DNA of 64,000 nucleotides from the NCBI GenBank assembly GCA_964371995.1, contig CAYJPG010000004.1, positions 1 to 64,000 of the forward strand, in the 5' to 3' direction. The DNA is from SHZI01 sp964371995 (GTDB lineage Bacteria; Pseudomonadota; Gammaproteobacteria; Steroidobacterales; GCA-2729495). The notes below the pieces were generated by a model. That model saw only the letters and a list, made by a program, of their open reading frames with translations, searched no databases and was not told the origin of the DNA. Positions 36,319-42,340 of the stretch are shown here, piece after piece. The position numbers and the translations under genes are program-made. The number at the start of each line of letters is the position of its first letter. Within the stretch, counting starts at the first letter, position 1.

Positions 36319-36660
36319 TCAGGCCTTCTTTACAAAGCCTGACTTCAGCTGCATGGCGCCAATGCCATCGATTTTGCAGTCGATGTCGTGGTCGCCATCG
36401 ACCAGGCGGATATTCTTTACTTTCGTCCCGACCTTTACCACCGACGACGAGCCCTTGACCTTCAGATCCTTGATGACGGTTACTGAGTCACCGTCGTTAA
36501 GCACATTGCCGTGCGCATCGTGCACGATGCGTTGTGGTTCGGCACTTTCCGCCGCCACGTCTTTTGCCCACTCGTGTGCACATTCCGGGCAGATATACAG
36601 GGCACCGTCTTCATAGGTGTATTCAGAGCCGCATTTCGGACAAGGTGGAAAGCTGTTCAT
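36319..36660 (-). CDS. yjdM: YjdM/PhnA-family zinc-ribbon protein
   Basis: A 113-residue protein started at MNSFPPCPKCG, with AGAGG about 6 bases upstream; a start seven codons earlier is possible but has no such site. It has an N-terminal zinc ribbon (CPKCG and CPECAHEW) and a C-terminal SH3-like barrel (GNVLNDGDSVTVIKDLKVKG, KSGFVKKA). This is the YjdM family, formerly called PhnA from its position near the E. coli phn genes; it is not phosphonoacetate hydrolase. The function is unknown. It is part of a minus-strand accessory block. Confidence 0.9.
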   Translation of the reverse strand: MNSFPPCPKCGSEYTYEDGALYICPECAHEWAKDVAAESAEPQRIVHDAHGNVLNDGDSVTVIKDLKVKGSSSVVKVGTKVKNIRLVDGDHDIDCKIDGIGAMQLKSGFVKKA

Positions 36661-36696
36661 GGCAACCTCTGTTGTGTTCATTGATATGGCAAGCCT

Positions 36697-37248
36697 TCAC
36701 TCAGCGGCCGGTGTATTTTTCCGTGGTGATACCTGTTCCTTCGAAAGGGTCTTCTCCATGACGAAGTCATCCATCACGAAGCCCTTGCCGATATCCAGGA
36801 CGATTTCCTCGCGTACCGTGAAGCCGGATTTTCGATAGACCGCGATAGCGTCCACGTTCTGTTTGTTGACCTGCAGGCTTAGCGTCCTGCATCCCAGTTT
36901 GCAGGCATGGGTTTCGACGTGGCGAAGCATCAGTCCGCCCAGGCCCTTGCCCTTGTGTTCATGCCGCAGGTAGAGCTGTTCGAGCTTCATTTCGTCCGGC
37001 GTTGCTGTTCGCGCCCAGCTGCAATAGCCGACGGGAATAGCGGATAGCCTCAGCAGATACATCCAGCGGTCATTGGCCGACAGATAATGGCGCAAATTCT
37101 CCGGCGTGTAACGATCAGCCAGCATGTAGTCGGTTTGTGCGACGCTGACGATTGTCGCGTAGTGCGCATGCCAGATCGTCTGGGCCAACGCTGCAACGAC
37201 CGGAAAGTCGGCCTCCGTCAGCGCATCGAGGCGTGCTTCTCCCGTCAT
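36697..37248 (-). CDS. GNAT-family N-acetyltransferase
   Basis: A 183-residue GNAT acetyltransferase. The acetyl-CoA motif A is LYLRHEHKGKGLGGLMLRHVE (Q/RxxGxG/A form as HKGKGLGG), preceded by strand MYLLRLSAIPVGYCSWA. The C-terminal LSLQVNKQNVDAIAVYRKSGF is the usual motif B. The acceptor substrate cannot be predicted. The start codon overlaps the VOC stop as TGATG, so both are translated together. The protein ends in a basic/Pro tail (SKEQVSPRKNTPAAE). Confidence 0.87.
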   Translation of the reverse strand: MTGEARLDALTEADFPVVAALAQTIWHAHYATIVSVAQTDYMLADRYTPENLRHYLSANDRWMYLLRLSAIPVGYCSWARTATPDEMKLEQLYLRHEHKGKGLGGLMLRHVETHACKLGCRTLSLQVNKQNVDAIAVYRKSGFTVREEIVLDIGKGFVMDDFVMEKTLSKEQVSPRKNTPAAE

Positions 37249-37661
37249 CAGTCCGGATCTTTGGGGCCAACCCGGAACAGCAGATTATGGGCCACCTCCC
37301 ACAGATGGCCATCGGGATCCCTGAAGTAGCCGCTGTAGCCGCCCCAAAACACTTTTTGTGGCTTCTTCGCCAGGGTCGCACCGGCCGCCAGCGCCTGAGA
37401 GACCACTGCATCGACTTGCTGTTCGGAGTCCACGTTGTGAGCCAGTGTGAATCCTTCGAAACCTTCGCCTTCCGCAGACACCTCGGCATCTTCTGCCAGT
37501 GACTCACGACCGTACAGGCCGAGCCAGCTGCCGTTGAGTGTAAAAAACGCAACTTCCGGCGGCGACTCCATCCGGGGGAAGCCCAGTCCCTGCTCGTAAA
37601 AACGGACAGCGGTGGCGAGATCGCGGACCGCAAGCGTGATCATGCTTATTCTTGGCCTCAT
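37248..37661 (-). CDS. VOC-family protein (glyoxalase/bleomycin-resistance-like)
   Basis: A 137-residue single vicinal-oxygen-chelate domain with paired betaalphabetabetabeta modules: ITLAVRDLATAVRFYEQGLG at the start and GGYSGYFRDPDGHLWEVAHN near the end, the latter carrying the conserved Glu. A characteristic mid-section AEGEGFEGFTLAHNVDSE is seen in a common uncharacterised subgroup. Substrate unknown. It has GAAGGAAG 8 bases upstream of the ATG and is coupled to the GNAT gene by TGATG. Confidence 0.87.
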   Translation of the reverse strand: MRPRISMITLAVRDLATAVRFYEQGLGFPRMESPPEVAFFTLNGSWLGLYGRESLAEDAEVSAEGEGFEGFTLAHNVDSEQQVDAVVSQALAAGATLAKKPQKVFWGGYSGYFRDPDGHLWEVAHNLLFRVGPKDPD

Positions 37662-37709
37662 TGCATGAGCTTCCTTCTGTTATGCCGTCCGGCCAATTGC
37701 CGTGACGTA

Positions 37710-37982
37710 TCAGGCGCCAATCCGGGGCAGGATTTTATGAATATCCGCCAGGGATAAGCCATCGATCTCGACCACTTTCGTCTGCGATGTCTCGCCCTTC
37801 AGGACCCTGACGGAATTCCGCTGCAGGCCCAGCGATTTGCACAGCAGTGCCACTACCGCCTTGTTTGCCTTGCCGCGCTCGGGTGCTGCAGTCACCTGTA
37901 TTTTCAGTGTGTCGTCCAGCCACCCGGAAATCGCATTTCGGGAGGAGGCCGGGATGACCTTCAGTTTCAGCCTTGTAGTCAT
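37710..37982 (-). CDS. DUF167 (YggU-family) protein
   Basis: A 90-residue protein of the DUF167/YggU family, recognised from LKLKVIPASSRNAISGW, the conserved TAAPERGKANKAVVALL and VRVLKGETSQTKVVEI. It has a small alpha/beta fold and no proven function. In many gammaproteobacteria a YggU homologue sits by yggT; this copy is isolated within the accessory block. Confidence 0.88.
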   Translation of the reverse strand: MTTRLKLKVIPASSRNAISGWLDDTLKIQVTAAPERGKANKAVVALLCKSLGLQRNSVRVLKGETSQTKVVEIDGLSLADIHKILPRIGA

Positions 37983-38043
37983 TCAAACCAGCAATGTGCA
38001 GGCGATGCTGGCCACGTACAGGTATCCAAAGCCCTGCTTGTTT

Positions 38044-38430
38044 TCAGGCGTGCGCCCTGTTTGTCGAAACATATTTCGCAGCCGTTACCAGCAATACAAA
38101 AAGCAGGCAAAGGCCTCCTGAAATCAGCAGTTCATTCAGTCTCGGTGGGAAAACGAGGGCGAAGTCCTGGCCCTTGATCAGGGAAGAAAAGCTCGACACG
38201 GCAAACGGCATCATGAACAGACGAAACGTCTGCCAGAAATCGATTTTTGTGCCGGCCGGCCTGGACACACTCAGATTCAGCGCAATGCCTATGACGACAC
38301 TGATGCCGACGGCGTTAAGCCATATCCGGAGTGATGGATCGAAATAGAAGTAAACGATGGACAGATACCAGATGAGGTAGCACCAGAGAACGATCTTGCC
38401 GGTCTTTAGCCTGCTCAGGTAACTGATCAT
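38044..38430 (-). CDS. Small polytopic membrane protein, unknown function
   Basis: A protein of about 128 residues started at MISYLSRLKTGKIVLWCYLI; the longer open frame upstream overlaps the neighbouring gene and is not membrane-like. Four membrane segments are likely: IVLWCYLIWYLSIVYFYF, IWLNAVGISVVIGIALNL, a weaker one around FRLFMMPFAVSSFSSL, and LISGGLCLLFVLLVTAAKYV. The conserved-looking central stretch RPAGTKIDFWQTFRLFMMPF is familiar from environmental hypothetical proteins. The region is visibly more AT-rich than the flanking housekeeping genes, which suggests acquired DNA. Confidence 0.7.
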   Translation of the reverse strand: MISYLSRLKTGKIVLWCYLIWYLSIVYFYFDPSLRIWLNAVGISVVIGIALNLSVSRPAGTKIDFWQTFRLFMMPFAVSSFSSLIKGQDFALVFPPRLNELLISGGLCLLFVLLVTAAKYVSTNRAHA

Positions 38431-38483
38431 GAAAAACGCACTTGTATAGCTTGCGCAAAGTGGAGCGGGAGGCCGGCAGATAC

Positions 38484-38687
38484 TCAGAGCCGGATAAAGT
38501 ATGGAATAGCCGTGAGTATGATCCCGATTCCGACCAGAAGAGCCGTGCTGGAAACAAAATACGGAAAGATCATGAGGGCCAGGCCACAAACAAGTGGAAC
38601 AATAGCCCGTTGCCTTTTTCCATAAACGAACAGGCCGAGTCCGATCGAGCCGAACAGCAGACCCCACAGCAGCCAGGACTCGTTCAA
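38484..38687 (-). CDS. Small two- or three-helix membrane protein
   Basis: A 67-residue protein beginning (from TTG) MNESWLLWGLLFGSIGLGLF. It has three close hydrophobic segments and a single basic loop YGKRQRA. The pattern GLLFGSIGLGLFVYGKRQ and ALMIFPYFVSS is familiar as a short conserved hypothetical membrane protein of gamma- and betaproteobacteria. No function is known. It lies between the GFA gene and the 128-residue membrane protein, all on one strand. Confidence 0.72.
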   Translation of the reverse strand: MNESWLLWGLLFGSIGLGLFVYGKRQRAIVPLVCGLALMIFPYFVSSTALLVGIGIILTAIPYFIRL

Positions 38688-38737
38688 TGTAACTTCATCT
38701 TTCGACTAACGACCAGGATGATCGGGCGGTGATCAGC

Positions 38738-39148
38738 CTAGCGTTCTTTGGTGGAAGGCCGTTCATCATATTGAGGTGCCGTGCCGCCGATATGGTCCCA
38801 CGGTGCTTTCGATCCAACGAAGATGTGCATTTCGATGTCTACTCCGGGATCACCATTTACGCAGCCAAGCGTAACCCCATGAACCGCGCCTTTCCACAGG
38901 CCGCAAAGCGTGGAGCCGCAGACACCGCAAAATGCGAGCGCCCACCCCTCAGCAGCAGTATTGTGCGTGACCAGCGAATCCTCACCGCTCGTCCAGTGAA
39001 AGTGGCTACCAGGCGCCAGTTCGGCATATGCGGATGATGCACCGCTGAAGGCTTTTCGACATTTCGAGCAATGGCATGCGCGGCCATTCTGCAACGAGCC
39101 ATACAGTCGATATGTGATCGTGGAGCAGAAGCAGCTACCGGTGATCAT
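38738..39148 (-). CDS. GFA-family (glutathione-dependent formaldehyde-activating-like) zinc protein
   Basis: A 136-residue protein starting MITGSCFCSTITYRL, with AAGGTG 5 bases upstream; a longer start would run into the methyltransferase. It has the GFA zinc pattern: CFC near the N-terminus, CHCSKCRKAF, then FCGVCGSTL. Members bind zinc, but the name from S-(hydroxymethyl)glutathione synthase does not prove that activity here. It overlaps the upstream methyltransferase stop by 4 bases (ATGA), indicating coupling. Similar genes are frequent passengers of integron cassettes and other mobile DNA. Confidence 0.88.
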   Translation of the reverse strand: MITGSCFCSTITYRLYGSLQNGRACHCSKCRKAFSGASSAYAELAPGSHFHWTSGEDSLVTHNTAAEGWALAFCGVCGSTLCGLWKGAVHGVTLGCVNGDPGVDIEMHIFVGSKAPWDHIGGTAPQYDERPSTKER

Positions 39149-39780
39149 GAATGCACCTTGCGCCACACGCTTGCAAGCCACGGCTGTTGTTCAAGCGGCA
39201 GGCCGGGTGGTCGATAGTAGTGCTCCAGCTCGATAAAGCCAGCCGCCTCGACGAACGTCCTCCACGACTCAAGGTCGTGATACACGCCGTAGCGCCCCCG
39301 GTTCCAGCCCTCCTCATTTTTGCCCCGGGGGTTCGAGCTGAAGAGCACGCCTTCGGGCCGCAGCGTTGAGTGCAATTCGCCCAGTACGCGCGGAAGCTGT
39401 TGCGATGGCACGTGAAACAGGGACGCGTTCGAAAAGATGCCGTCGAAGTGTCCGGCCGGAAGCTTCAGTGCCAGGAAATCCTGTTGCCAGACTTCGCAGC
39501 CGCTGGTCTCCCGAGCCATGGCGGCAAACACCGGCGAACCATCGAGGCCGATTGCCTCGTGGCCGAGTGCACAAAAGGCCGCCAGGTCACGCCCGGGACC
39601 GCAGCCGAAGTCGAGTATGCGAAATGGTGATGCGGTACTAATGTGCCGGAGGAGGGCGTCGATGTTCTGGCGTACATCGTGGTCGCGCGTGCCTTCCCGG
39701 AAATCCGCCGCGCGCTCGTTGTAGTGCGCAAGCGTCTTTGCCGTGATGGCGGTTTCTGAAGTACTTGTCCTGGAGATCAA
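39145..39780 (-). CDS. Class I SAM-dependent methyltransferase
   Basis: A 211-residue soluble methyltransferase. Motif I is RILDFGCGPGRDLAAFCAL, the acidic loop is IGLDGSPVFAAMA, and the post-motif FDGIFSNASLFHVPSQQLP resembles small-molecule methyltransferases of the tellurite-resistance/UbiG-like sort. The start is TTG, supported by GGAGG 7 bases upstream; no in-frame ATG lies near. It is coupled to the GFA gene. It is the first gene left of the recognisable integron attC sites, on the cassette strand. Confidence 0.85.
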   Translation of the reverse strand: MISRTSTSETAITAKTLAHYNERAADFREGTRDHDVRQNIDALLRHISTASPFRILDFGCGPGRDLAAFCALGHEAIGLDGSPVFAAMARETSGCEVWQQDFLALKLPAGHFDGIFSNASLFHVPSQQLPRVLGELHSTLRPEGVLFSSNPRGKNEEGWNRGRYGVYHDLESWRTFVEAAGFIELEHYYRPPGLPLEQQPWLASVWRKVHS

Positions 39781-40082
39781 CTGCTCGCCTCCTCAAATAA
39801 ACAGCCGGCATTGCAATAGCGCGGTCATTAACATAGCGCCCAGCAAACTCGTGCGTGGAATCGCGTGCAAAATGATGAACAAGAGTTCCAGTTTTCCACA
39901 TGCCACGATGTGTCGAAAACCTGTCAGCGCCGGCTCGATCCTTTGGCCAGGTGGCTAATCACGCGACGCCTGCTGCACTCCCTTGTGCCGTAGAAAAACG
40001 ACCACATTGATCGCGATGATCAATGGTGTGGTCAGGGCTCCTCCAAAAACACGGCCAATCCGCGTATGAGAATGTCCATTAG
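39781..40082 (-). other. Gene-poor stretch after the last attC, with a possible degraded ORF
   Basis: No full gene is visible. On the minus strand, beginning within attC and ending at a TAG near 39957, one frame encodes RIGRVFGGALTTPLIIAIN followed by VVVFLRHKGVQQASRD. This looks like the C-terminal part of a small membrane protein without a good start codon. A 14-codon ATG frame in the same place is not convincing. The rest up to the methyltransferase contains its ribosome site and probably its promoter. This DNA begins with TTAGAGC directly after the attC core, so it should be the start of a fifth cassette whose own attC has been lost. Confidence 0.4.
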
Positions 40083-40141
40083 CTCTAACGCCTGAATTAG
40101 GCCGACCTGCGAAGCGGGTTCGGCTTGAATGAATTGTCAGG
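40083..40141 (-). repeat. attC site 4 (59-base-element type)
   Basis: A 59-bp site read on the minus strand. It ends with the core GTTAGAG, preceded by CCTAATTCAGGC. It starts with CCTGAC (a one-base change from CCTAAC) followed by AATTCATTCAAGCCGA. The two arms TTCAAGCCGA and TCGGCCTAATTCAG pair, as in the classical 59-base elements of mobile integrons. The DUF488 stop codon TGA lies inside the left core. Confidence 0.85.
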
Positions 40142-40484
40142 TGCCGCGCTCCAGGATCTGCTTGAGCACCACCGCTTCGTTGTGCAACTCATCCCTGGCG
40201 GCGTATACAAGAGTAATATCGCTTCTGCGCGAAAGCGATTGAAGCTCAGACAACTCTGGATTGTGTTTCAACTCAGCGCGATATCGTTTTTTGAACTCAG
40301 ACCATTTCTCCGGATCATGCCCGAACCATTGGCGAAGCTCGGTGGATGGTGCGACATCTTTGAGCCAGAGATCGATTTTGGCTTTGACCTTGGCCAATCC
40401 TCGCGGCCAGAGACGATCTACAAGAATTCGTTCACCATCGGTCTTGGCCGGTAATTCATAAGCTCGCTTCAGCATGACCTTCAT
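40137..40484 (-). CDS. DUF488 (YeaO-like) protein, integron cassette 4
   Basis: A 115-residue protein of the DUF488/YeaO family. The N-terminal MLKRAYELPAKTDGERILVDR, the core LWPRGLAKVKAKIDLWLKDV and the conserved STELRQWFGHDPEKWSEFKKRY identify it. Homologues are small soluble proteins of unknown activity. The gene occupies one cassette: it starts about 20 bases after the recombination point of attC 3, and its stop codon lies within attC 4. A cassette promoter is not evident, so expression would depend on read-through from upstream. Confidence 0.88.
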   Translation of the reverse strand: MKVMLKRAYELPAKTDGERILVDRLWPRGLAKVKAKIDLWLKDVAPSTELRQWFGHDPEKWSEFKKRYRAELKHNPELSELQSLSRRSDITLVYAARDELHNEAVVLKQILERGT

Positions 40485-40502
40485 GACTCACTCCATGCGG
40501 CA

Positions 40503-40574
40503 CCTATACGCTCGAACTCAGCCGCGCATAGCGGCCGCAGGCCGCGGCGCGTCGGCTGGAGTGATTGGTTAGCG
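40503..40574 (-). repeat. attC site 3
   Basis: A 72-bp site on the minus strand starting with the core CGCTAAC, which is complementary to the start of its own cassette. Arms CCAATCACTCCAGCCGACGC and GCGGCTGAGTTCGAGC pair around a GC-rich inner stem. The right core reads GTATAGG, one T short of the GTTRRRY consensus, so this junction may recombine poorly. The toxin stop codon TAA is inside the left core. Confidence 0.75.
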
Positions 40575-40871
40575 GTCCTGAACCCGTGACTCCCAGTAGC
40601 CGGGACGGCGGGACTGATGTGCGACGGCGAAGCCGACGATGCCAGCGGTGACTTCACGATAGACGACCGAAAAGGGAAAGCCCTGGAGAAAAACCCGCCG
40701 GGTATTCGCCGCTGCCGGCGACCCGGCACGGGGGAAGGCCAGTGCGCGGGCTGCTGCCTCTTCGACGGCGGCTGTGAATCGAGCCCCGAGACCGGCCTGC
40801 TCCTGATTGTAGTAGACGATTTCGGCGAGGAACTCACGGCGTGCTGCCGGTGCGAACCTGGCCGATTTCAC
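40569..40871 (-). CDS. RelE/ParE-family toxin, integron cassette 3
   Basis: A 100-residue toxin of the RelE/ParE superfamily: FAPAARREFLAEIVYYNQEQ, the helix LGARFTAAVEEAAARALAFP, then RRVFLQGFPFSVVYREV and VAHQSRRPGYW. The last motif is typical of ParE-type plasmid and integron toxins. ParE-like toxins attack gyrase and RelE-like toxins cut mRNA; sequence alone leaves this open. The start is GTG, overlapping the antitoxin stop (GTGA). The antitoxin is encoded first, the usual order for type II systems. Confidence 0.88.
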   Translation of the reverse strand: MKSARFAPAARREFLAEIVYYNQEQAGLGARFTAAVEEAAARALAFPRAGSPAAANTRRVFLQGFPFSVVYREVTAGIVGFAVAHQSRRPGYWESRVQDR

Positions 40872-41098
40872 CGAGACAGGCGCCGGGCCTCGGCAAACAC
40901 GTCTTCGGCCGCGTAGGTCTGCGTTTCTCCACGGTCATAGGCCGCCACTCGCGCCTCAATCTCCCGATTCCAGAGCGTCTCAATGTCGGACAGCGGGGAG
41001 GCCTGCAGGGGCTCCAGAAGGGCTTCCGCAAGCTGGGCTCGCTCTTCGGCCGCGAGCGTGCGAGCCATTTTCTCCAGGTCTTTCAGGGAAGAGGCCAT
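40868..41098 (-). CDS. Addiction-module antitoxin component, integron cassette 3
   Basis: A 76-residue protein matching the putative addiction-module component family: MARTLAAEERAQLAEALLEP, ETLWNREIEARVAAYDRGE and a C-terminal YAAEDVFAEARRL. Such proteins pair with ParE/RelE toxins and neutralise them by direct binding. Lacking an obvious DNA-binding motif, it may not autoregulate alone. A GAGGGAGA tract lies 6-8 bases upstream of the ATG. It begins about 65 bases inside the cassette. Confidence 0.85.
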   Translation of the reverse strand: MASSLKDLEKMARTLAAEERAQLAEALLEPLQASPLSDIETLWNREIEARVAAYDRGETQTYAAEDVFAEARRLSR

Positions 41099-41157
41099 GC
41101 TATGTCTCCCTCACAGATGCATAGATCTTACGCCGCGATACGCGGTCTGTCGCGGAT

Positions 41158-41283
41158 CGCTAACGCCTGAGTTGAGCGGCTGCGCTGGGCCGTGCCAGGC
41201 GCGCTCGGCGCGCCGAATGTTTGGGCGACGCAGAGCGCGCCTTGCTCTGTTGCTTCCTGGCCCGCTCGAACGATTCGTTATGT
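41158..41283 (-). repeat. attC site 2 (long, 126 bp)
   Basis: Read on the minus strand, the left core ACATAAC is followed by GAATCGTTCGAGCGGGCC. The right end reads CCAGCGCAGCCGCTCAACTC, then AGGC and the core GTTAGCG. The outer arms pair imperfectly, with a large GC-rich internal loop, as in longer attC sites. The left core and the 7 bases before it are the exact complement of the first 14 bases at the start of the same cassette. Confidence 0.85.
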
Positions 41284-41288
41284 GCCAT

Positions 41289-41582
41289 TCAGAGCTCATA
41301 CCTGGTGAGATCAAGGGCGCCATGAAAGACGCCGAGAATCGTGATGTTGCCGTGATCGGCGACGAGGTAGGTGATGCGGTAGTGGCCATACAAGAGAATG
41401 CGAACATTCCTCGAAGAAGCCCAGTACCGGTGCCCGATCTCCGGGAACTCCCGGAGCAGTTGGGCCCGATCAAAAATGCCCTGAACCGTCCGCGCTGCCG
41501 CCTGCGGGTTGTCGACGGCAATGTATTCGTGAATGTCCTGGAGCCAGCGCTCTGCTTCTAGAGTCCAGGTTATTGTTGCCAC
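41289..41582 (-). CDS. ParE/RelE-family toxin, integron cassette 2
   Basis: A 97-residue toxin of the ParE kind: ITWTLEAERWLQDIHEYIAV, the helix QAAARTVQGIFDRAQLLREF, PEIGHRYWASSRNVRILLYG and HYRITYLVADHGNITILGVFHG. The late Tyr/Arg-rich strand and final FHGALDLTRY are typical of chromosomal ParE toxins. The start is GTG, inside the antitoxin's last codons (13-base overlap), so translation is coupled. The stop lies directly before the attC left core. Confidence 0.87.
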   Translation of the reverse strand: MATITWTLEAERWLQDIHEYIAVDNPQAAARTVQGIFDRAQLLREFPEIGHRYWASSRNVRILLYGHYRITYLVADHGNITILGVFHGALDLTRYEL

Positions 41583-41755
41583 GAGCGAATACGCCGGCCC
41601 ATCTCTTCGTTGGACAGTGACCGCTTCGCGTCGGCATCGGCTAGCCCACGTTCAACCATAGTATGGAATGCCAGTTCGCGAACGATTTCCTCGCGAGAGC
41701 TGTCCTCTGGCTGCTGTTGAATTAGCCGCGTCAGATCTTCCTTGGCCGTTGACAT
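41570..41755 (-). CDS. Short antitoxin, integron cassette 2
   Basis: A 61-residue acidic protein preceding and overlapping the ParE-like toxin gene. Its sequence (SREEIVRELAFHTMVERGLADADAKRSLSNEEM given here only in part as LAFHTMVERGLADAD) fits short antitoxins that wrap around ParE. It has a helix-rich C-terminus ending RRIRSWQQ. GGAGG lies 6 bases before the ATG, a strong site that should keep antitoxin in excess. Assignment rests mainly on position and size. Confidence 0.78.
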   Translation of the reverse strand: MSTAKEDLTRLIQQQPEDSSREEIVRELAFHTMVERGLADADAKRSLSNEEMGRRIRSWQQ

Positions 41756-41813
41756 TGGCGAACCTCCAAATTGCTGCTAAGGGTGCCACAAAACGACGAG
41801 GCGGGGGAATGGC

Positions 41814-41915
41814 ACATAACGTTTGAGTTCACCGGCGCATAGCGGCTGGCGCGGGGCTTGCTCTGCAAGGCCCGTGACAGACGCGTTTGGCGACCGGTGG
41901 AACGATTGGTTAGAG
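41814..41915 (-). repeat. attC site 1 (next to attI)
   Basis: A 102-bp site on the minus strand. It starts with the core CTCTAAC, then CAATCGTTCCACCGGTCGCC, and ends CCGGTGAACTCAAAC before the core GTTATGT. The outer arms GTTCCACCGG and CCGGTGAAC pair with one unpaired extra base, the polarity mark of genuine attC sites. The left core with 5 flanking bases is the exact 12-bp complement of the cassette's own start. Confidence 0.88.
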
Positions 41916-41916
41916 G

Positions 41917-42189
41917 TCATCTCGCAGCACCATTTCCAAACCACATCGCAGCCGCTGCGATGCCCGGCAGATTCTGAAGTGCCAGAACGAGCCCGGGTGT
42001 CTTGTGCCACCGCGTAGCCGTAAGGGCTGCAGTGACTAGCCACGCGGGCAGGCCCGCGATGCCGAATATCCAGAACAAGATGAATCCGTCACCGCTGGGT
42101 CCTGGCAGCAGGCCAAGACCTTGTGCCAATGCTCCAGCCATTAGCACCGCAGCGATTGTTCCCCAGACAATGAATACCCACATCAGCAC
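41917..42189 (-). CDS. Small membrane protein, integron cassette 1
   Basis: A 90-residue membrane protein with two to three hydrophobic segments (MWVFIVWGTIAAVLMAGALA, FILFWIFGIAGLPAWLVTAA, then LVLALQNLPGIAAAAMWF). It starts at GTG, with GAGGT 5 bases upstream, or at an ATG two codons later; either lies within 20 bases of the recombination point, as usual for cassettes. I do not recognise a family. As the first cassette it should be the one best expressed from any promoter in the attI/intI region. Confidence 0.72.
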   Translation of the reverse strand: MLMWVFIVWGTIAAVLMAGALAQGLGLLPGPSGDGFILFWIFGIAGLPAWLVTAALTATRWHKTPGLVLALQNLPGIAAAAMWFGNGAAR

Positions 42190-42196
42190 AAATGAC

Positions 42197-42340
42197 CTCT
42201 AACTATAAGTAGAGGGCCCAAACGGGCGAAAGAAACCGGACACAATCGTCGGATAGGCTGCTCGACCTGGAGGCAATGCACTGATTCCATTGGCTGGCGA
42301 CTCGCGAAGTGTCGCTTAAACTGCCAGGGAGATAAGGAGC
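42197..42340 (-). other. attI recombination region
   Basis: The roughly 144 bases between the integrase remnant and the first cassette. On the minus strand it ends in TATAGTTAGAG, where the G/TT boundary marks the insertion point of cassette 1. Placement between a divergent intI and the first cassette is the standard integron layout. A cassette promoter probably lies here or in intI, but no sequence can be pinned down confidently. The intI ribosome site AAGGAG is at its far end. Confidence 0.65.

Noticed and set aside
37662..37709. GTTATGC near the VOC/DUF167 boundary as another attC core
   Set aside because: The core is in the wrong orientation for the array and lacks a paired partner at a suitable distance.
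38690..38740. attC-like stretch between the GFA gene and the 67-residue membrane protein gene
   Set aside because: It contains GTTAGTC and a TGATCA...GATCA hairpin, but no RYYYAAC start and no complement to the expected cassette start (GCTCTAAC). The arms do not pair like attC.
39638..39901. 87-codon minus-strand ORF overlapping the methyltransferase start
   Set aside because: Basic, repetitive composition and wrong-frame overlap with a well-supported gene; a shadow frame.
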